This document shows positions 1 through 12,979 of a DNA stretch of 64,000 nt, piece by piece (the stretch's first letter is position 1; each line of letters opens with the position of its first letter). The notes beneath the pieces are model-generated. The model saw only the letters and a list, made by a program, of their open reading frames with translations. It was not told where the DNA came from and made no database searches. The translations under genes and the position numbers were made by a program. Origin of the DNA: Blastomyces gilchristii SLH14081 (Eukaryota > Ascomycota > Eurotiomycetes > Onygenales > Ajellomycetaceae); NCBI RefSeq assembly GCF_000003855.2, contig NW_003101658.1, forward strand, positions 1 through 64,000. The letters run 5' to 3'.

Positions 1-1205
1 GTCAAAGAGTATATTAAGACTTATAATATCTATTAAAGAATAAAGATTTCACAGTATAAGTAATACAGTAAGTTAATATCACTATCTGTTTCAAAGAGCT
101 TATAGCAGAATCTATCAATGAATTTCATAGTTAATCTACTGAAGTTAATAAGAGTTAAAGAATATAACTTAATTTTGATCATTATTAATTACTTTATAAA
201 GATAACTAAATATATCTCTATTTATAAAAAGATTAAAGCCTCTGAATTGACTGATCTATTTTAGATATTATTATTTATAATCATAGTACTCTGAAGTTAT
301 TAATAACAGATTAAGAATTTCTCTTCATCAGTAAATACTAATCAGTCTTTTACTATTATCTTAAAATAAGATATCTTCTCAGTACTGTATTTCATTCACA
401 GACAGATGATCAGACTGAATATCAGAATCAGATATTAAAACAGCATCTTTAAGTATTCTGTTTATATTATTAGAATGATTGATTTAAACATCTTCTAATC
501 ACTGAATTCATGTATAATAATGTAAAGAATGTAATCTTAAAGATATCTTCTTTCTATACTTATTATGAATATAATTCTTCATTATTCAGTAACATTGCAG
601 ATAATGTTTCAAAGAGAAGAATAGATAGTCAGAATATTAAACAGATACAGAGAACAGAGTATCTCTCAGTATCAGAAGTAAAAGTGAGATTGAAACTTTT
701 GAATAAAATTCATAAGAAGACAGTGAAAAGTATTCATCATATTCAGAAGTAGTAGATAAAATACTGTAATTGAAAATATCTTTCAATAAAGTTCTTGATA
801 GAGAATCAAGTACTACTTTTAGCAAAGAATATTAAGATAATAAGATGATATAAGAAACTCAGTGAGTGATAGCTAGAATCTTTCTTAGTAATAAGAGTAA
901 TGAGTAAGCAGATATATAAGTTAAAATTACTCTCAGAATTGAAATCAATTTATTTTATTTTTCACATTTTCTATTTAAAGCTCTATAAGTAATATCTCAG
1001 AGTGAAGTCATCTCAGTCAGATAATATTGAGATTGAGAGTGATACTGAATATCTTATAAAGAAAATATTGAATAAGTGAATACATTATAATAAGCTTCAA
1101 TATCTTGTTAAATAAGAAGATTATTCATTATCAGAGAATTTATAAAAACTGCTTAAGCATTTGAAAAATACTGAGAAAGAGATTACAAGCTATGAGATAA
1201 CTAGT
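1..1205 (+). pseudogene. 3' end of a chromodomain Gypsy (chromovirus) pol, heavily mutated
   Basis: The + strand encodes the end of an integrase followed by a chromodomain. The integrase core begins near base 110 and the 'EFMYNN' stretch at about 503-520 corresponds to the 'AEFAYNN' block of Gypsy integrases. At about 1035-1200 the translation shows a chromodomain pattern (YLVK, then a stop at the usual Trp, then EDYSLSEN, then KHLKNTEKE). Stops sit where Trp is conserved, as expected when TGG becomes TGA, TAG or TAA. The element is cut by the window start, and I find no LTR after it. It differs from elements A-C, whose chromodomains are of another subtype. Confidence 0.75.
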
Positions 1206-3525
1206 AGAGACTGTCTTATTACACATCAGACACATTGAGTAAGAAATGTTATTTAAGACTTCTCATTTTTTTCAAAGAGTTTTTTAGAGATGATCTTATA
1301 GTGATGAGCTAGTATCTTGTAAACTCTATAGCACTCTTCTTCTATTTTCTCTCAAAGAGTTTTTTAGAAGTTTAATGAGACTATACAAGTGTAAAATTCC
1401 TAAAGCAGTTAATAAGAAAAGAAAGAGATATTTGAAATCAACAAAGATTGATATTATTAACTCACAGACTACTGCTATTCTAATGAGACTGCAGCCTGCT
1501 GAAAAAGTAAAAAGAAGAAATCTCAGAGCCTACTTATCAATAATCATATTCTCATCAAACTTATTCTTCACTGTTGAAGTCTCTGATATCAGCATCTTTG
1601 TCTACTGAGAAGTTAGCACTGTGATGCTGCAGAAATGCATGAAGTATTAACTTACTAACTTATAAAGCATCTCAGTCATCTGCTTCAATTGAAGTAAGAT
1701 TCTCTCTAATCAGTAATTGATCTCTGTGACACTTTCAACAGTAGTGCTGACTGATCTCTTCTTAGAGTCAGTCATTCTGAGGTGTTTTTTTATCTCAGAG
1801 ATTCACACTTTTATCTTCTTTTACAGATAAGTAAGAGAGATCTTCTCAGTCTTGACAGAATCTGTTAATACTTGAAGCTCTGAGACTCTCACTCTGTACT
1901 GCTTGAACACCTGAGCTTCTTATCAGAATCAACATAATATCTTCTTGTAGAGTAGATACTATCTACAGAGAGATAGAAGTTATTATTACAGATATAACAG
2001 AAACAATGAGAGTGAGAGAAGAGATAAGTGTATAAGATTCTCTCTTTCTTCAGCTGCTTAATATAGTGTAGATAAGTGACAGTGTTGATCAGAGACTGCA
2101 CTGAAGTCTTCTTATAAAGAGAAGATAAAGAAACTGCAGAACTCTGTAGACTTAACTCAGCAGTATTCTGAGCAGAGCTTAGATATGTCATAGAAGAGAA
2201 ACTATGAATTAAGCTTCTCAGAGTTACTGTTTCTGAAATCAAGCTCTTCTCAAGCTTCTCTTTAAATAATTATATGAGGTCATACATCACTGTATTAACT
2301 GGAAGAAGAAGTGGTGTTACAACAGTGATGAGAGAGACAGAGAATAGACTGAATACAGATGAGCTGACTGATAGAAGAGATAACACTTCACTACTAGACA
2401 CAGTGACTACTGTCACAGCTATAAGAGAAGTAGAAGAAGAAGAAGAAGAAGATATAATAATGAGAGTGATGCTTTTGCAGTCTGTTAACACTGTTATCTC
2501 TGTCTTCAATTGAGGTTTCTTAACAGTTATGAAGGCTGCAGCCATATCACAAAGATATTTAATTACTAGAAAGTGTCAGAATAAGTCTCTTATTATCTTT
2601 CAAGAACAATACTCTCATACACTCACTATTATAGATGAAGAGAGAGAGAAGAAAAATAAGTTACAGAGAGAGAAGATCTTTTTAAAAAATTCTATCACTA
2701 CTGTTAGCTTTGTCTCTAAAACATATCACTTTTATAAAGAATTTCATATATAGAACAGAATATGATGAGAGATCTGTAAGTCACTTATTAACTATATTTT
2801 TCACATTTCAAATTGATATATAAGAAACTCACTTATCACATATTTAATTTGAACAGAGATGAGAAAGAAAGATCTACACAGTTAGTAGAAAAACTCATCT
2901 ATTTCTTTATATTATATACAGCACATGTGCTGTTAAATCAATTGATAATCATTGCTATATAACAAAGATAATTTCTAATCTAGTAATCTTAAGAGTATCA
3001 GAACTATGCTCTTAAAGAGAAGAGTATTATCATATCTCTGATTATGCTAAGACCTCACTATGATTCTGCACAGCTTATCACTTCTCTACAAATAATTTCA
3101 TTCATCTCATAGACTGTTCAAACTGGTTTTCAATCACTCTATAACATTATTCAGATATATTATAGAAAGATTCAATTGATAAATATAAGAACTCTGCTTC
3201 TATATAGAATCAGCAGATTACTCTTTCTTAATAGTGAGATATCACTGAGATATCACTCAGACTATTCTTGCTCATGAAATGAAAGAAGAGTATTCACTCA
3301 TTGTTTATATAGAATAGCTAGATGCTGACTCTTTATCAAAGAAGTCAGTGATTCATTTTTCTTCTACTGAAATATATATAAGAGTTACTGTATTTCTCAT
3401 ACAATCTTCTTAGTATACTAAGTATTATATCTGTGATATTCTCACAATAACTCTGTAGCTCACAAGCTCACTATTCAAGCAAGATAGTCAAGCTTACTTA
3501 TACAGCTTTTCAAACAACTACCTCT
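1206..3525. other. AT-rich mutated sequence of unknown origin
   Basis: No LTR, terminal repeat or known domain is visible. On + there are two decayed frames. One (1375-1608) is basic and Lys/Arg-rich at its start. The other (2274-2753) is a single frame interrupted by one TGA at 2511-2513, with an acidic Glu run at about 2430-2450 and a charged C-terminal part. They may be remnants of a gag or transposase gene; I cannot assign them. C is almost never followed by C or G, so this stretch went through the same mutation process as the transposons around it. Confidence 0.5.
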
Positions 3526-3572
3526 ATGTAACACCACTGACTAGTCATCACTTCGGCTCTGTCATGTTACAT
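3526..3572. repeat. Short inverted-repeat island (47 bp)
   Basis: The segment begins ATGTAACA and ends TGTTACAT, a near-perfect 8-bp inverted repeat, and encloses about 31 bp that still contain a CG and a GG. It lies exactly at the point where homology to LINE copy 2 begins. It could be a tiny foldback insertion or a filler at a truncation point. No clear target duplication is seen. Confidence 0.35.
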
Positions 3573-3573
3573 T

Positions 3574-6480
3574 TATCTACTCTTACTGCTCTTTTACATT
3601 CTGAATTTTATCAGAGATAATATGTATTGAAATCTTCCACAATTATAGAGTTTTTTAACAGAGTTATGTTTAAAAATTCTCTATTAATTATTCAGATATT
3701 GATAGTTTTCTTTAATAACTTTTCATTATAGATATTTATAAGCTGTATAGTATTAAACTTATTCTCTTTATCTATAATATCACTCACTAGAATATCAGAG
3801 TTAGACATAATATTAAATCTTAGATTAAATTAATATCTTAATCTCTTTCTTTCATAAATCATCACTCTTGACTTTATCTCAAACTTTTAAGATAGAAAGC
3901 AGTAGTAGCTTGAATGAGAAATGATGTATTTTTACTCAGTATTAAAATTCAGTTTCTGAAGAAGTATAAAATCAACTTTTTATTTAAATATAATTTAAAG
4001 ATAAGAATGAATACAATTTGAGTTTCTATTTATATTATTTTAAATAAATGTGATTTTTGAAGAGTTTTAAACTTTTTTTATTACTTTTGTTGTATATTCA
4101 TACTAAAAGAGAGTAAAGATAGAGTAGAATCTAATCACTATCATCAGATAGTAGATTATAACTATTTTAAAAAACAGGAATTTTAACTGCTTATATTCTA
4201 TCTAGTTTATTATCAGATTCATTTCTCAATTCTCTAATCTTAACAGAAGTTTAAGAATTCAAATTCTATTTATATTTAACTGAAGAATTGAAGTTTGAAG
4301 ATTTAAATAATTGAGAGTTTCTTCTTTTTAAGCTTACAGTTATAGATTTACTGATTTAACTATTCTCTTCAGTTCTAGATTGACTTTGAGCTTAATCTTT
4401 TCTTAAGTTCTTTTGAGTTCTTGAAGTAAACATGCATTCTTTTGAGCTAGATGCATGTTTTTATTTATAATTAGAGTATTTAAGCAGAGTGTATTAATAT
4501 ATTTCATCTCTTTTTAAGCATATTTTACATTTACACTCACTAGTTTTATGATCTCTAGTATAGAATACATATTTTGAGTCTCTAAAATAAGAGATTATAA
4601 AGTATTCATATTCTTGATAGTTTGAACACTGTGTTTGAGCTTTGAGATTCATTCTTGAGTCTTTATATTCATGAACTCTTATTTTTAAACCTGCTACTCT
4701 TACTTCAGAGATCTTTGATTGTTTAAGTATCTTTATATATCTCAGAATAGAGGCATTTCTTCTACTTTATCTAAACTTAATTGAATTTAACTATACAGAC
4801 TCTTTTCTCAGTTGAATAGAATTGTATTCTTCTTAATTCATTTTTGAGAAGTAGTATTTCTTCTTCACAGTTAAAAATTTCAACTGAAATATTATAAAGA
4901 ATGAATTTATCTCACTTTTCATCTCTTTTAGATAGAATTATTAAGTTTAACAAAGATTCTATTACTGATTTTCAGAGATTCTTATTCTGAATGAGGAATT
5001 CTGCACTGAATTCAGGTATTGTAATCAGAATGATGAAATTTTCAAAGAAGAATAACTTCATTAAAGCTATAACTGATTTTTAAACTTCAATTTCAGTTAT
5101 TAACTGAGAAAAGAACTATTAATTAATTTCATTTCTAATTCTGAAAATAAGATTTGAGTTTAACTTATTTTTCTATAAGATATTCTGATTTAAGACTTTG
5201 AGAATAAGTCTTCTATTTCTGAAGATTTGAAAGTTTTTCTCTTTTTGCATTTTTTTCTCTACTTTTCTATGAATAGAAGCATGAGCAGTATTTTTCTCAG
5301 TTTTCTCAGAATTTTGAGCAGGTTTTGAGATAGCAGATTTAGAGACAGTAAATTCAGCTGCTTAAGCATATATTTTCTTCTAATTGAAAGAAAAAGAAGA
5401 AGAAGTAGATAGAGAAGAAGAGTAAGATAAAGAGTTAGTAATTATACTAGAAATTTTCAATATCTTTTGAACTGTATTTAAAATCTCAAGTTTGAACTTA
5501 ATTATCTTCTGTAGTTATCTAGTCTGAGTATGAAGAATTAACAGAACTTCTTTATTCATCTCACTTAGACACTGTTTTTCAAGAATTTTACTTGCTTTTT
5601 TAAGTTTTTGTCTTTTAAGAACTTATTATTGCTCTATTTCTTTCTTCTTTCTTCTCTTCAGAATTTCAATCTCAGAGATAGCATCTGAGAAAGTATCTTT
5701 TTTTCATATTAGCTGAGTGTATTTTTGAACTCATTTTACTCTCTGAATAAAAAGTTGATCAGACTATTTTAAATGAGAGATTTATCAGTCTATTTTTAAA
5801 TAAAGAGTTGATCAGACTGTTTTAATTAAGAGATTTATTAATCTATTTTTAAATGAAAAGTTGATCAGACTGTTTCAATTGAGAGATTTATCAGTTTATT
5901 TTCAAATGAAAAGTTGATCAGACTGTTTCAATTGAGAGGTTTATTAGTTCATTTTCAATTGCAAAGTTAGTCAGACTGTTTCAAAAGAAGAATGAAAGAC
6001 TTTTATATATAAAATATCTGATTTTTTTCACACTAGTTTAGTAACTAGATTAAATTTTTAAAGAGAATCTAATAAACTAAAATTGATTTTTAAGATAAAT
6101 TAATAAAATCTTTACAGTCTCTTTCTTGAGATACAGTGAGAAAAAGTATAATATCAATTGATAATAAATCAGATAATATAACAGTTTTTGAGAGAAAAAC
6201 TGATAAAAAATATGTCAATTTTTTACAGAGAAATTGATTAAAACTATTCAATTTTATTCTAAATTATTCAATTCTTCTCACATAACAAGTGTGCAACTTA
6301 AATCAGTTAATAAAAAGTGTAAAAAAGAATTAAGTATTAATAAAAGCTCTTCAGTCATTGAAAAAGTAATTCTTACTTAAAAGAATGTGAAATTATGATA
6401 GAAAACAACTCTGTTTTTAATTCTTTATAAGAATATTGTATAAAATCCAGAGAAAATCATCTTACTTTTTCAAGAGAAAT
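3574..6480 (-). mobile_element. Tad-like LINE copy 1, 3'-truncated, 5' part
   Basis: From about 3574 the sequence aligns with LINE copy 2 (from about 12235): the end of the APE-type endonuclease, then ORF1 with zinc-knuckle cysteines (about 4390-4700 on -). It continues beyond the point where copy 2 stops, giving more of ORF1 and an upstream region. The 3' two thirds of ORF2 are missing. The right end is interrupted by element A. Removing A (whose duplication is GAAAT) joins 6480 to 17370, and removing B joins 17607 to 24237, so the LINE 5' region may continue there. Many stops; not functional. Confidence 0.7.
5740..5985. repeat. 53-bp tandem repeat, about 4.6 units
   Basis: Units starting GTTGATCAGACT (the last one GTTAGTCAGACT) occur at 5754, 5807, 5860, 5913 and 5966, a constant 53-bp step. 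The period is not a multiple of three, so it is probably not coding. It lies upstream of LINE ORF1 on -, where monomer repeats of a LINE 5' UTR could be expected. Units differ mostly by transitions. Confidence 0.8.
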
Positions 6481-6752
6481 TGTGACAGGCTGCGTCTGAT
6501 CAATTATATAGACTATTTCATTACACTTCATAGATCCCGCTGAAAGCCCTGATTCTCAGTCATCAATTCTCAGCTGAAAAACTCATGAAATTCCTGTTCT
6601 TCTGTTCTGAAGCTTCACTGTGTATATGTATAAATATTCACTCTGATCACTGATTCTCACACTTTTTCTTTCTTTTCTTCTCTAACATTTTTTACTTTGT
6701 TAAATAAGATCTATAAATATCATACTGATCTATTCAGTGTAGATCTCTTACA
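6481..6752 (+). repeat. 5' LTR of chromovirus A
   Basis: 272 bp, TG...CA ends, 272-bp partner at 17093-17364. It keeps a few CG dinucleotides near its start (GCTGCGTCTG). The sequence following it (GAAAAAAGTTCATTATC) recurs inverted beside the right LTRs of elements B and C, confirming the same element family. Confidence 0.9.
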
Positions 6753-6789
6753 CTTGAAAAAAGTTCATTATCTTCTTATTAGAAACAAT

Positions 6790-8111
6790 TATCTATTAAT
6801 AAGATATCTGAATGCATAACAACATATAAGAAATAGAAAAATAATTAATCAGTTAAGCAGACACTGAGTTCTTAGATAGAAGCTTACTTATCAGTCACTC
6901 TGACCTTATAACAAGATCTTACAAAGAGAATAAAATCTTACAAAGAGAATATCAGTGAAAGATCTGAGAGTTCTGACACTCTAGATATATGAGATATTTA
7001 TATAATTACACTTCTTCAGATTTCACAGATATTATATATTCAATGAACAATATAATCATATCTAATAATAATATGAGAGAACTCTTGAACATGAGCATAG
7101 ATATAATATCACAGTGACTTTAAGTAATGTTGAAATTACAACAATAATAAATAGCTGATATACATATGAATCAATAACACTAATACAAGAAAATTCAACA
7201 ATTAACTTAATGAGAAACCTCTGCAATTTCAACACTGACAGAATTGAATATAAACATAATACAAGTATTGAAGAAATACTTAGATACTTCTATATATTTT
7301 AAACCTTCTGATCTCACTCTCTACTCATTATGAAGGCTGAAAATGCTTATGAAACTAAGTGTAGATGAAGATGTCATCAGTTCACTAATTAATCAAGATT
7401 GATATGTTAATGAATAATTGAAAGATCACATGAAACAGAAGTTTTATTCATAAATAAAAGTATGTGAATCAGTAATGTGAACATCTAATAGTATTATCAA
7501 ATATCTTGATATTCTGTTCTGAGACACTGTCATACAATAGAAAGTATTAGATTGATTACAAAGTATCTGACAGAGAAACACTTCTCTTACAACATTTATT
7601 TCTGACTTTGATATCAAGATTCTAGAAGCAGATGATCAATCTTGAGAGAATTAAATAAATATTAGTATACTTAAGAAGATATTAACTTTTGAACTCTTAC
7701 AGACTCTTGTAAGTGTAGACAAAGATCAGGCTTATGAAGATTTCTATGCATAACTTCAGACATTGAATAACTGTCTTATCAAGCTCAAGAGTATACAGAA
7801 CAGTGATAGAAGATATTATATCTTAGTTACTTATACATCTGTACTGAGGAATAATAACAATGATGTAGATGCTATGAACTGAGTAGACTTAAATATCTAT
7901 GTATAAGCAAGAGTCTCTGTCATCTGAACAGACTTTCAAGTTTCTGAGATAACTTTCAAAGAAGTCACTGACTGACATCAATATAAAATGTACATTAATT
8001 ATAACTAATCAGAACATATTACTTTTAACTGCTGATTAATCTATATGTCTTCTCACTTAAGAGAAAGAACAGTGTCTTCTCACTTAAACAATGAATCAGT
8101 ATCTGTCTGTA
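6790..8111 (+). pseudogene. gag remains of chromovirus A
   Basis: This is the region between the 5' LTR and the LINE insertion. It aligns, inverted, with about 22090-23880 of element B and 28200-29560 of element C. Frames are broken throughout and no zinc knuckle is visible. The call rests on position between LTR and protease. The gag-protease junction is displaced 5.2 kb to the right by the LINE. Confidence 0.6.
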
Positions 8112-8123
8112 TTAATTACATTG
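8112..8123. repeat. Target-site duplication of LINE copy 2 (left)
   Basis: TTAATTACATTG here and at 13366-13377, a perfect 12-bp pair flanking the LINE. A duplication of this length fits target-primed reverse transcription. Confidence 0.88.
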
Positions 8124-8215
8124 TTATTATTATTATTATTATTATTCTTCAATTATAGATGTATGTAGTCAGAGACTATGACATCTACCTGAGAACTTTT
8201 AGTTCTCAGGGTTTT
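8124..8215 (-). repeat. LINE 3' tail: hairpin, TATAATTGAAG, AAT run
   Basis: On - the LINE ends with a stem-loop (CTGAGAACT, short loop, AGTTCTCAG), about 30 bases of spacer, TATAATTGAAG and then about eight AAT units. Such 3' structures are recognised by the LINE's own reverse transcriptase in stringent-type LINEs. The SINE at 18579-18946 ends in TATAATGGAAG plus AAT units, preceded by its own possible stem-loop. Confidence 0.75.
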
Positions 8216-8559
8216 TCCTATATCTGTAAAGTTAACTATTATATATTTATCAATTTCAGATATGCAAAATCAGAAAATTCCAGCTCAGAATATAAAAACT
8301 GTTTACAAATTACAGTATTTTAACATCTTCTAATACTTTGAAACCATTTGACAATATCATGACAAAAGAAAAAAGAACACAGTCTTAAAGATAGACACAT
8401 TAAATAGATAGATAGAAAAGAATAGAAAGAAAAAAGTAAAGTAAAGAGAGACTGTGACAAAACAAATTATTCAAAGATAGTATATAGCTGTTTTAACAGA
8501 CTATATCTAATCAATTTCCTTCTCTTCATATTCAGATATTTCTGAATTCAGTCATTTTT

Positions 8560-11500
8560 TTGTAGCTGCTTGAGTTTCTGATAGAAAGTCTATTAAGTAT
8601 TTAATTTCTATCTCAGTTGAGAATAAGAATCTCATATTTAATTGATTTAGATTATACTTCTCTTTTAATCTGACTCTGAGACTATTGTATAATGCACAGT
8701 GTATTACAATATACTCAGGATTTTCACTTGTCTAAACGAGATTCTTTTGTTTTTCTCTTTATAAAAGATCAGGACATAATTTTTTGAATCAATCTGCTTA
8801 ATTCTGAACCCTTTTTTGCAGCTGAATCAGTCAATTCATTGTCATGAATATTCATATAAGCAGGAACTCAGTGCAGATGAATTATCAGCTTTGATATTCT
8901 TCTCTTTTGAATTTTTAAAACCGAGTTTAAGATCAGTTCAAGATTCATTTGATCATTATGAATCTGACTATTTCTAAGTCTTTCTAAAGCAGCTTGACTA
9001 TCAGAGAATATTCATATCTCTTTCAAACTATTTTCTCTTTTATGAGATTTTATTTCAATGAGTTTGAAAGCTTTTACTATTACAAATAGTTCAGCATCAA
9101 AGACTTTAGATTCACAGTCTAAATTTCAGAAATCTGAGATAAAATTAATATTATCTTCAGTATAAGCAATGCCTGCATCTAATCTATTTAAATTCTTATT
9201 TTTTAAGACATCTGAATAAATCAGAATAGAGTCTTTTATATTAATTGTAGAAATTCTCTTCAAATGCTGTTCATATTCTTTCTCTTTAGATAGTTCATTT
9301 ATTTATAAGTCTATAAGAGATTCAAGCTTTTCTCTTCAGAGAGATATCTTCTCATGATCAACTTTTTCAACATTTAAAGAAGAAAATTGATTTTTAATCA
9401 CTGAGTATAGTCTATACAGTTAAGAAGATATTTTCTTTGAAGAATTATTTTCATTTTAATTAAGAAATCTATTTTAATTCAGTTCATTTTCAGAGTTAAT
9501 TGATGAAAATGAAGAAGAGACTCTTTCTCTGATTATATAATTTAAGCTTATCTTTATAACTCTCAGAGCATAGTTCATACAGGTCTTTTCAAATCTAATA
9601 ATAGAAGAGAGAATTAAAGCTTCAATTTTCATTACTTTAATAGAAAATGATTTAAATGCTCTCAGAGTTCTTCTCAAAGCTCTGTTTTACACACTTTAAA
9701 AAAGTTCAGTGAAATTTTCTTGATTATTTCATCAAACTTGAACTCTATAATCAGTTACTGAGATAATACAGACTATATATAACTATCTCATAGCCTGGAA
9801 GAATAGACCTCTCTCTGTATTTAATAGTCTGATTATGTTGTTTAATAGTATTTCTGCCTTGACAGTTCTTTGTTAAATATAATATTTAAAATTCAACTTG
9901 CAGTGTAATCATACTTCTAATCATTTAATATTTAAACTGAGTTTAATCTCTCTATTGAAAAGAGTCAGAGATAGTTCTTTCTCATTGAATCTAGAAAAGA
10001 AATGAATTAACTCAGTTTTATGCATATTAAATTAAATTTGATTAATATCTGCTCTAATAAAGATTTTCTTTGCAGCTTTTTCAATTACTTTCAAGTTCTC
10101 TTTAATAGTTTTTGAGCTGTAGACTAGATCAATATCATCTATATAACTCAGAGATCACTAGACTGGTCACTGAGATCATGAATTTCACATTTGATCCCAT
10201 TTGGTCTGGTCCCATACATTTCTTGGCATGAATCCCGCTGGGACTGGCTATTAAAAAAACATGTAAAGTGACTATATATCAGATTGTAAAATGGAACCAT
10301 GACTTGAAAAAAATGAGAAAGTGGTCCCATTTAGTCTCATTTAGTTCTATTCTTGATATAAAGTTACTATTTTTAGACATTTTAAGGTTTCTTTTAGACT
10401 ATTTTTAATTTTTTAAAAAGTAACGCTTTTTGGTAACACTCAAATGAGATTTAAAGTCATTTAAAGCAATAAAAATAATTTAAATTGAGAAGTGGAAATC
10501 ATGGTCTCATTTGGAAAATGTGACAAGAGTAGACAGTAAGTCTCACTGAGACAGTATGAGACTACTATCTAATGTTAAAACCGTGTAATGGGATCAGTCA
10601 AATTGATAATGAGACTATCAAAAAATCTGGTCCTGGTCCCAGACACGGTCACACGGTCAGTCTAGAGATCACACTATTTTCATGTTTCTATGTTTGAATA
10701 GATATGCAGTGTATATTACAAATAAAATGAGTGAGATTGAAGATTCTTACAGTAGTTCTATTTTTATCTCAGTCTTATCTTATTTCATTTTATCAAAGAC
10801 AAGTTATATGATTCTTTTAAATATAAAACAGTTAACTCATTTTATTAGAGAAAGTGATAGTTTTAACATCTTCAAAGTCTGAATTAACTTTGACTTTGAA
10901 ACATGATCAAATGCTTCTTTTATATCAATAAAAACTGCAGTTGAGACCAGATCTTCATGTTTTACTATTTGAATATTATGAATAACTGAGAGAACAGTGT
11001 CAATTACAGAACATTGTTTTCTATCTTTCATTTATTCACTGAATAAAAGAGAGTTATTAATAGAGCTTATAAAAGATAGTTAAATAGCTATTATCTTTTC
11101 TAAAACCTTTTCTAAACAGTTCAATAGAGATATTACTTTATATGACTTAGAAATTGAAGTTTTTCTATTAGGTTTTGTAAGAATCACTTCAGTGACTTCT
11201 CTTCAGTATTCAGAATAATATTCATTTTTCAAGAGGTTGAAAAAGAGATTAAAATATTCATTCTTTAAGTAGAAGTATGTATTTTGAATAATCAAGTGAT
11301 TAATTGAATCAGGCTCTGTAGCAGTTTTAACTGAACTTGAGAAGATAGCTGACTCTAGTTTATCTTATGTAAGATCAGGCCATTTTCAGTCATTTTCATC
11401 AATATAGTTAAGAAGTGATATATTCTCTTTCTCTGAATCTGAATCTGATGAGTTTTGAAAGAGAATTCTTACAAAAGCTTGATATTTTTCCTCAAAAGAG

Positions 11501-12960
11501 TTTACTATATATAATTCATTCTGAAACTCATATTCTAAGGCTGAAAGTTTTGCTACACTTCTTATTTTAGTATAGTTAAAAGCTTTAAAAACTTTCTTTT
11601 CTTATGCTTCTTCAAGAAATTTATTCCAGCAGTCTGTTTTAACTCTTTTAATATCTGAAAAATATTTATTTCTAACAGCTTTGAACTCTTTATCAGATAT
11701 TATATCATTCTTTCAATCTCTTCTCACAGTAGCTAGTTCTTTTCTTTTAGATGAGATATTCTCATTTCATCAAGGTTTTGAATACTCAGAAGATTTTCTC
11801 TTTGAAATATTATCTCTAACACTTGTGAGAATAATAGATGTAATAAGCTTCACTCTATTCTCAAGTATTTCATTTGAGATATCTTGATCAGGATTCTAAT
11901 ATAGCTTACTCTATCTTTCAGATTTTATCAATTTTTTACTTTCTTTAACTGCTTTTCAATCAGCTTTTTCAAAGTTAAACTGATTAGAGAGAAGAGAATT
12001 TTCACTTATTTATTTTTCACTCAGTTCAATATTAAATTGAATAATTTCATGATCTGATTACAATGTTTCATTTAAATTAATAAATCAGTTTACAAGTTTT
12101 TTTTTTATTAGATTTTGTGATATGAAGATTAGATCTATAATAGATTTTCATTTCATATCTTTTCTAAAGAATGTTTGTGAATTAGACTTGTTAACTAAAT
12201 CTATTGAATGCTTAAAGATTCATTTAATCAGATTATCAGCTCTTACTGCTCTTTTACATTCTGAATTTCATCAGAGATGATGTGTATTGAAATCTTCTAC
12301 AATTATAGAGTTTCTTAATAAAGTTATGTTCAGAAATTCTCTATTAATTGTTTAGATATTGTTATCTTTCTTTCAATGACTTTTCATTATAGATATTTAT
12401 AAAGCTGTATAGTATTAAACTCATTCTCTTTATCTATAATATCACTCACTAGAATATCAGAGTCAGATATGATATTAAATCTTAAATTAAATTAATATCT
12501 TAATCTTTTTCTTTCATAGATCACTACTCTTGACTTTATTTCAGACTTTTAAGATAGAAAGCAGTAGTAGCTTGAATAAGAAATAATATATTTTTACTCA
12601 GTATTAAAATTCAGCTTCTGAAGCAGTATAAAATCAACTTTTTATTCAAATACAATCTGAAGACAAGAATAAATACAATTTGAGTTTCTATTAACAATAT
12701 TTTAAATAAATGTGATTTTTGAAGAGTTTTTAAACTTTTTTTTGTTATTTTTGTTGTATATTCATATTAAAAGAGAGTAGAGATAGAGTAGAATCTAATC
12801 ACTATCATCAGATAGTAGATTATAACTATTTTGAAAAGTAGAAATCTTAACTGCTTACATTATATCTAGTTTATCATCAGAGTCATTTCTCAATTCTCTA
12901 ATCTTAACAGAAGTTTGAGGATTCAAATTCTACTTACATTTAACTGAAGAATTGAAGTTT
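8560..12960 (-). pseudogene. LINE ORF2 (endonuclease-RT-RNase H), inactivated
   Basis: Readable from right to left on -. APE endonuclease: DFNTHH at about 12270-12300 and SIIDLIF near 12130-12150. Reverse transcriptase: motif A as FIDIKEAFDHVS (about 10895-10945) and motif C as YIDD (10135-10146, followed by IDLVYSS). RNase H: DSQAALERLRNSQIH (about 8960-9010) and a VPAYMNIHDNELTDSAA block (about 8820-8870). Many in-frame stops occur, and the MITE at 10159-10664 separates RT motifs A and C. The ORF2 boundaries are approximate. Confidence 0.82.
10159..10664. mobile_element. hAT-like MITE, copy 1 (506 bp)
   Basis: Flanked by a perfect 8-bp duplication GAGATCAC (10151-10158 and 10665-10672). 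The ends are inverted: TAGACTGG at left and CAGTCTA at right (7 perfect bases, then an imperfect extension). Eight-base duplications and ends starting TAG fit the hAT superfamily. No transposase is encoded. A CCCATTTGG/CCCATTTAG-like motif recurs inside, perhaps transposase-binding repeats. Copy 2 at 22861-23366 has exactly the same length. It sits in the RT domain of LINE copy 2, just before the YIDD motif. Confidence 0.88.
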
Positions 12961-12979
12961 GAAGATTTAGATAGTTGAG

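Noticed and set aside
5740..5985. CRISPR-like array
   Set aside because: Head-to-tail 53-bp units without unique spacers, in a eukaryotic LINE region.
10148..10330. 60-residue ORF on -
   Set aside because: Lies within the MITE and its flank; no protein signature.
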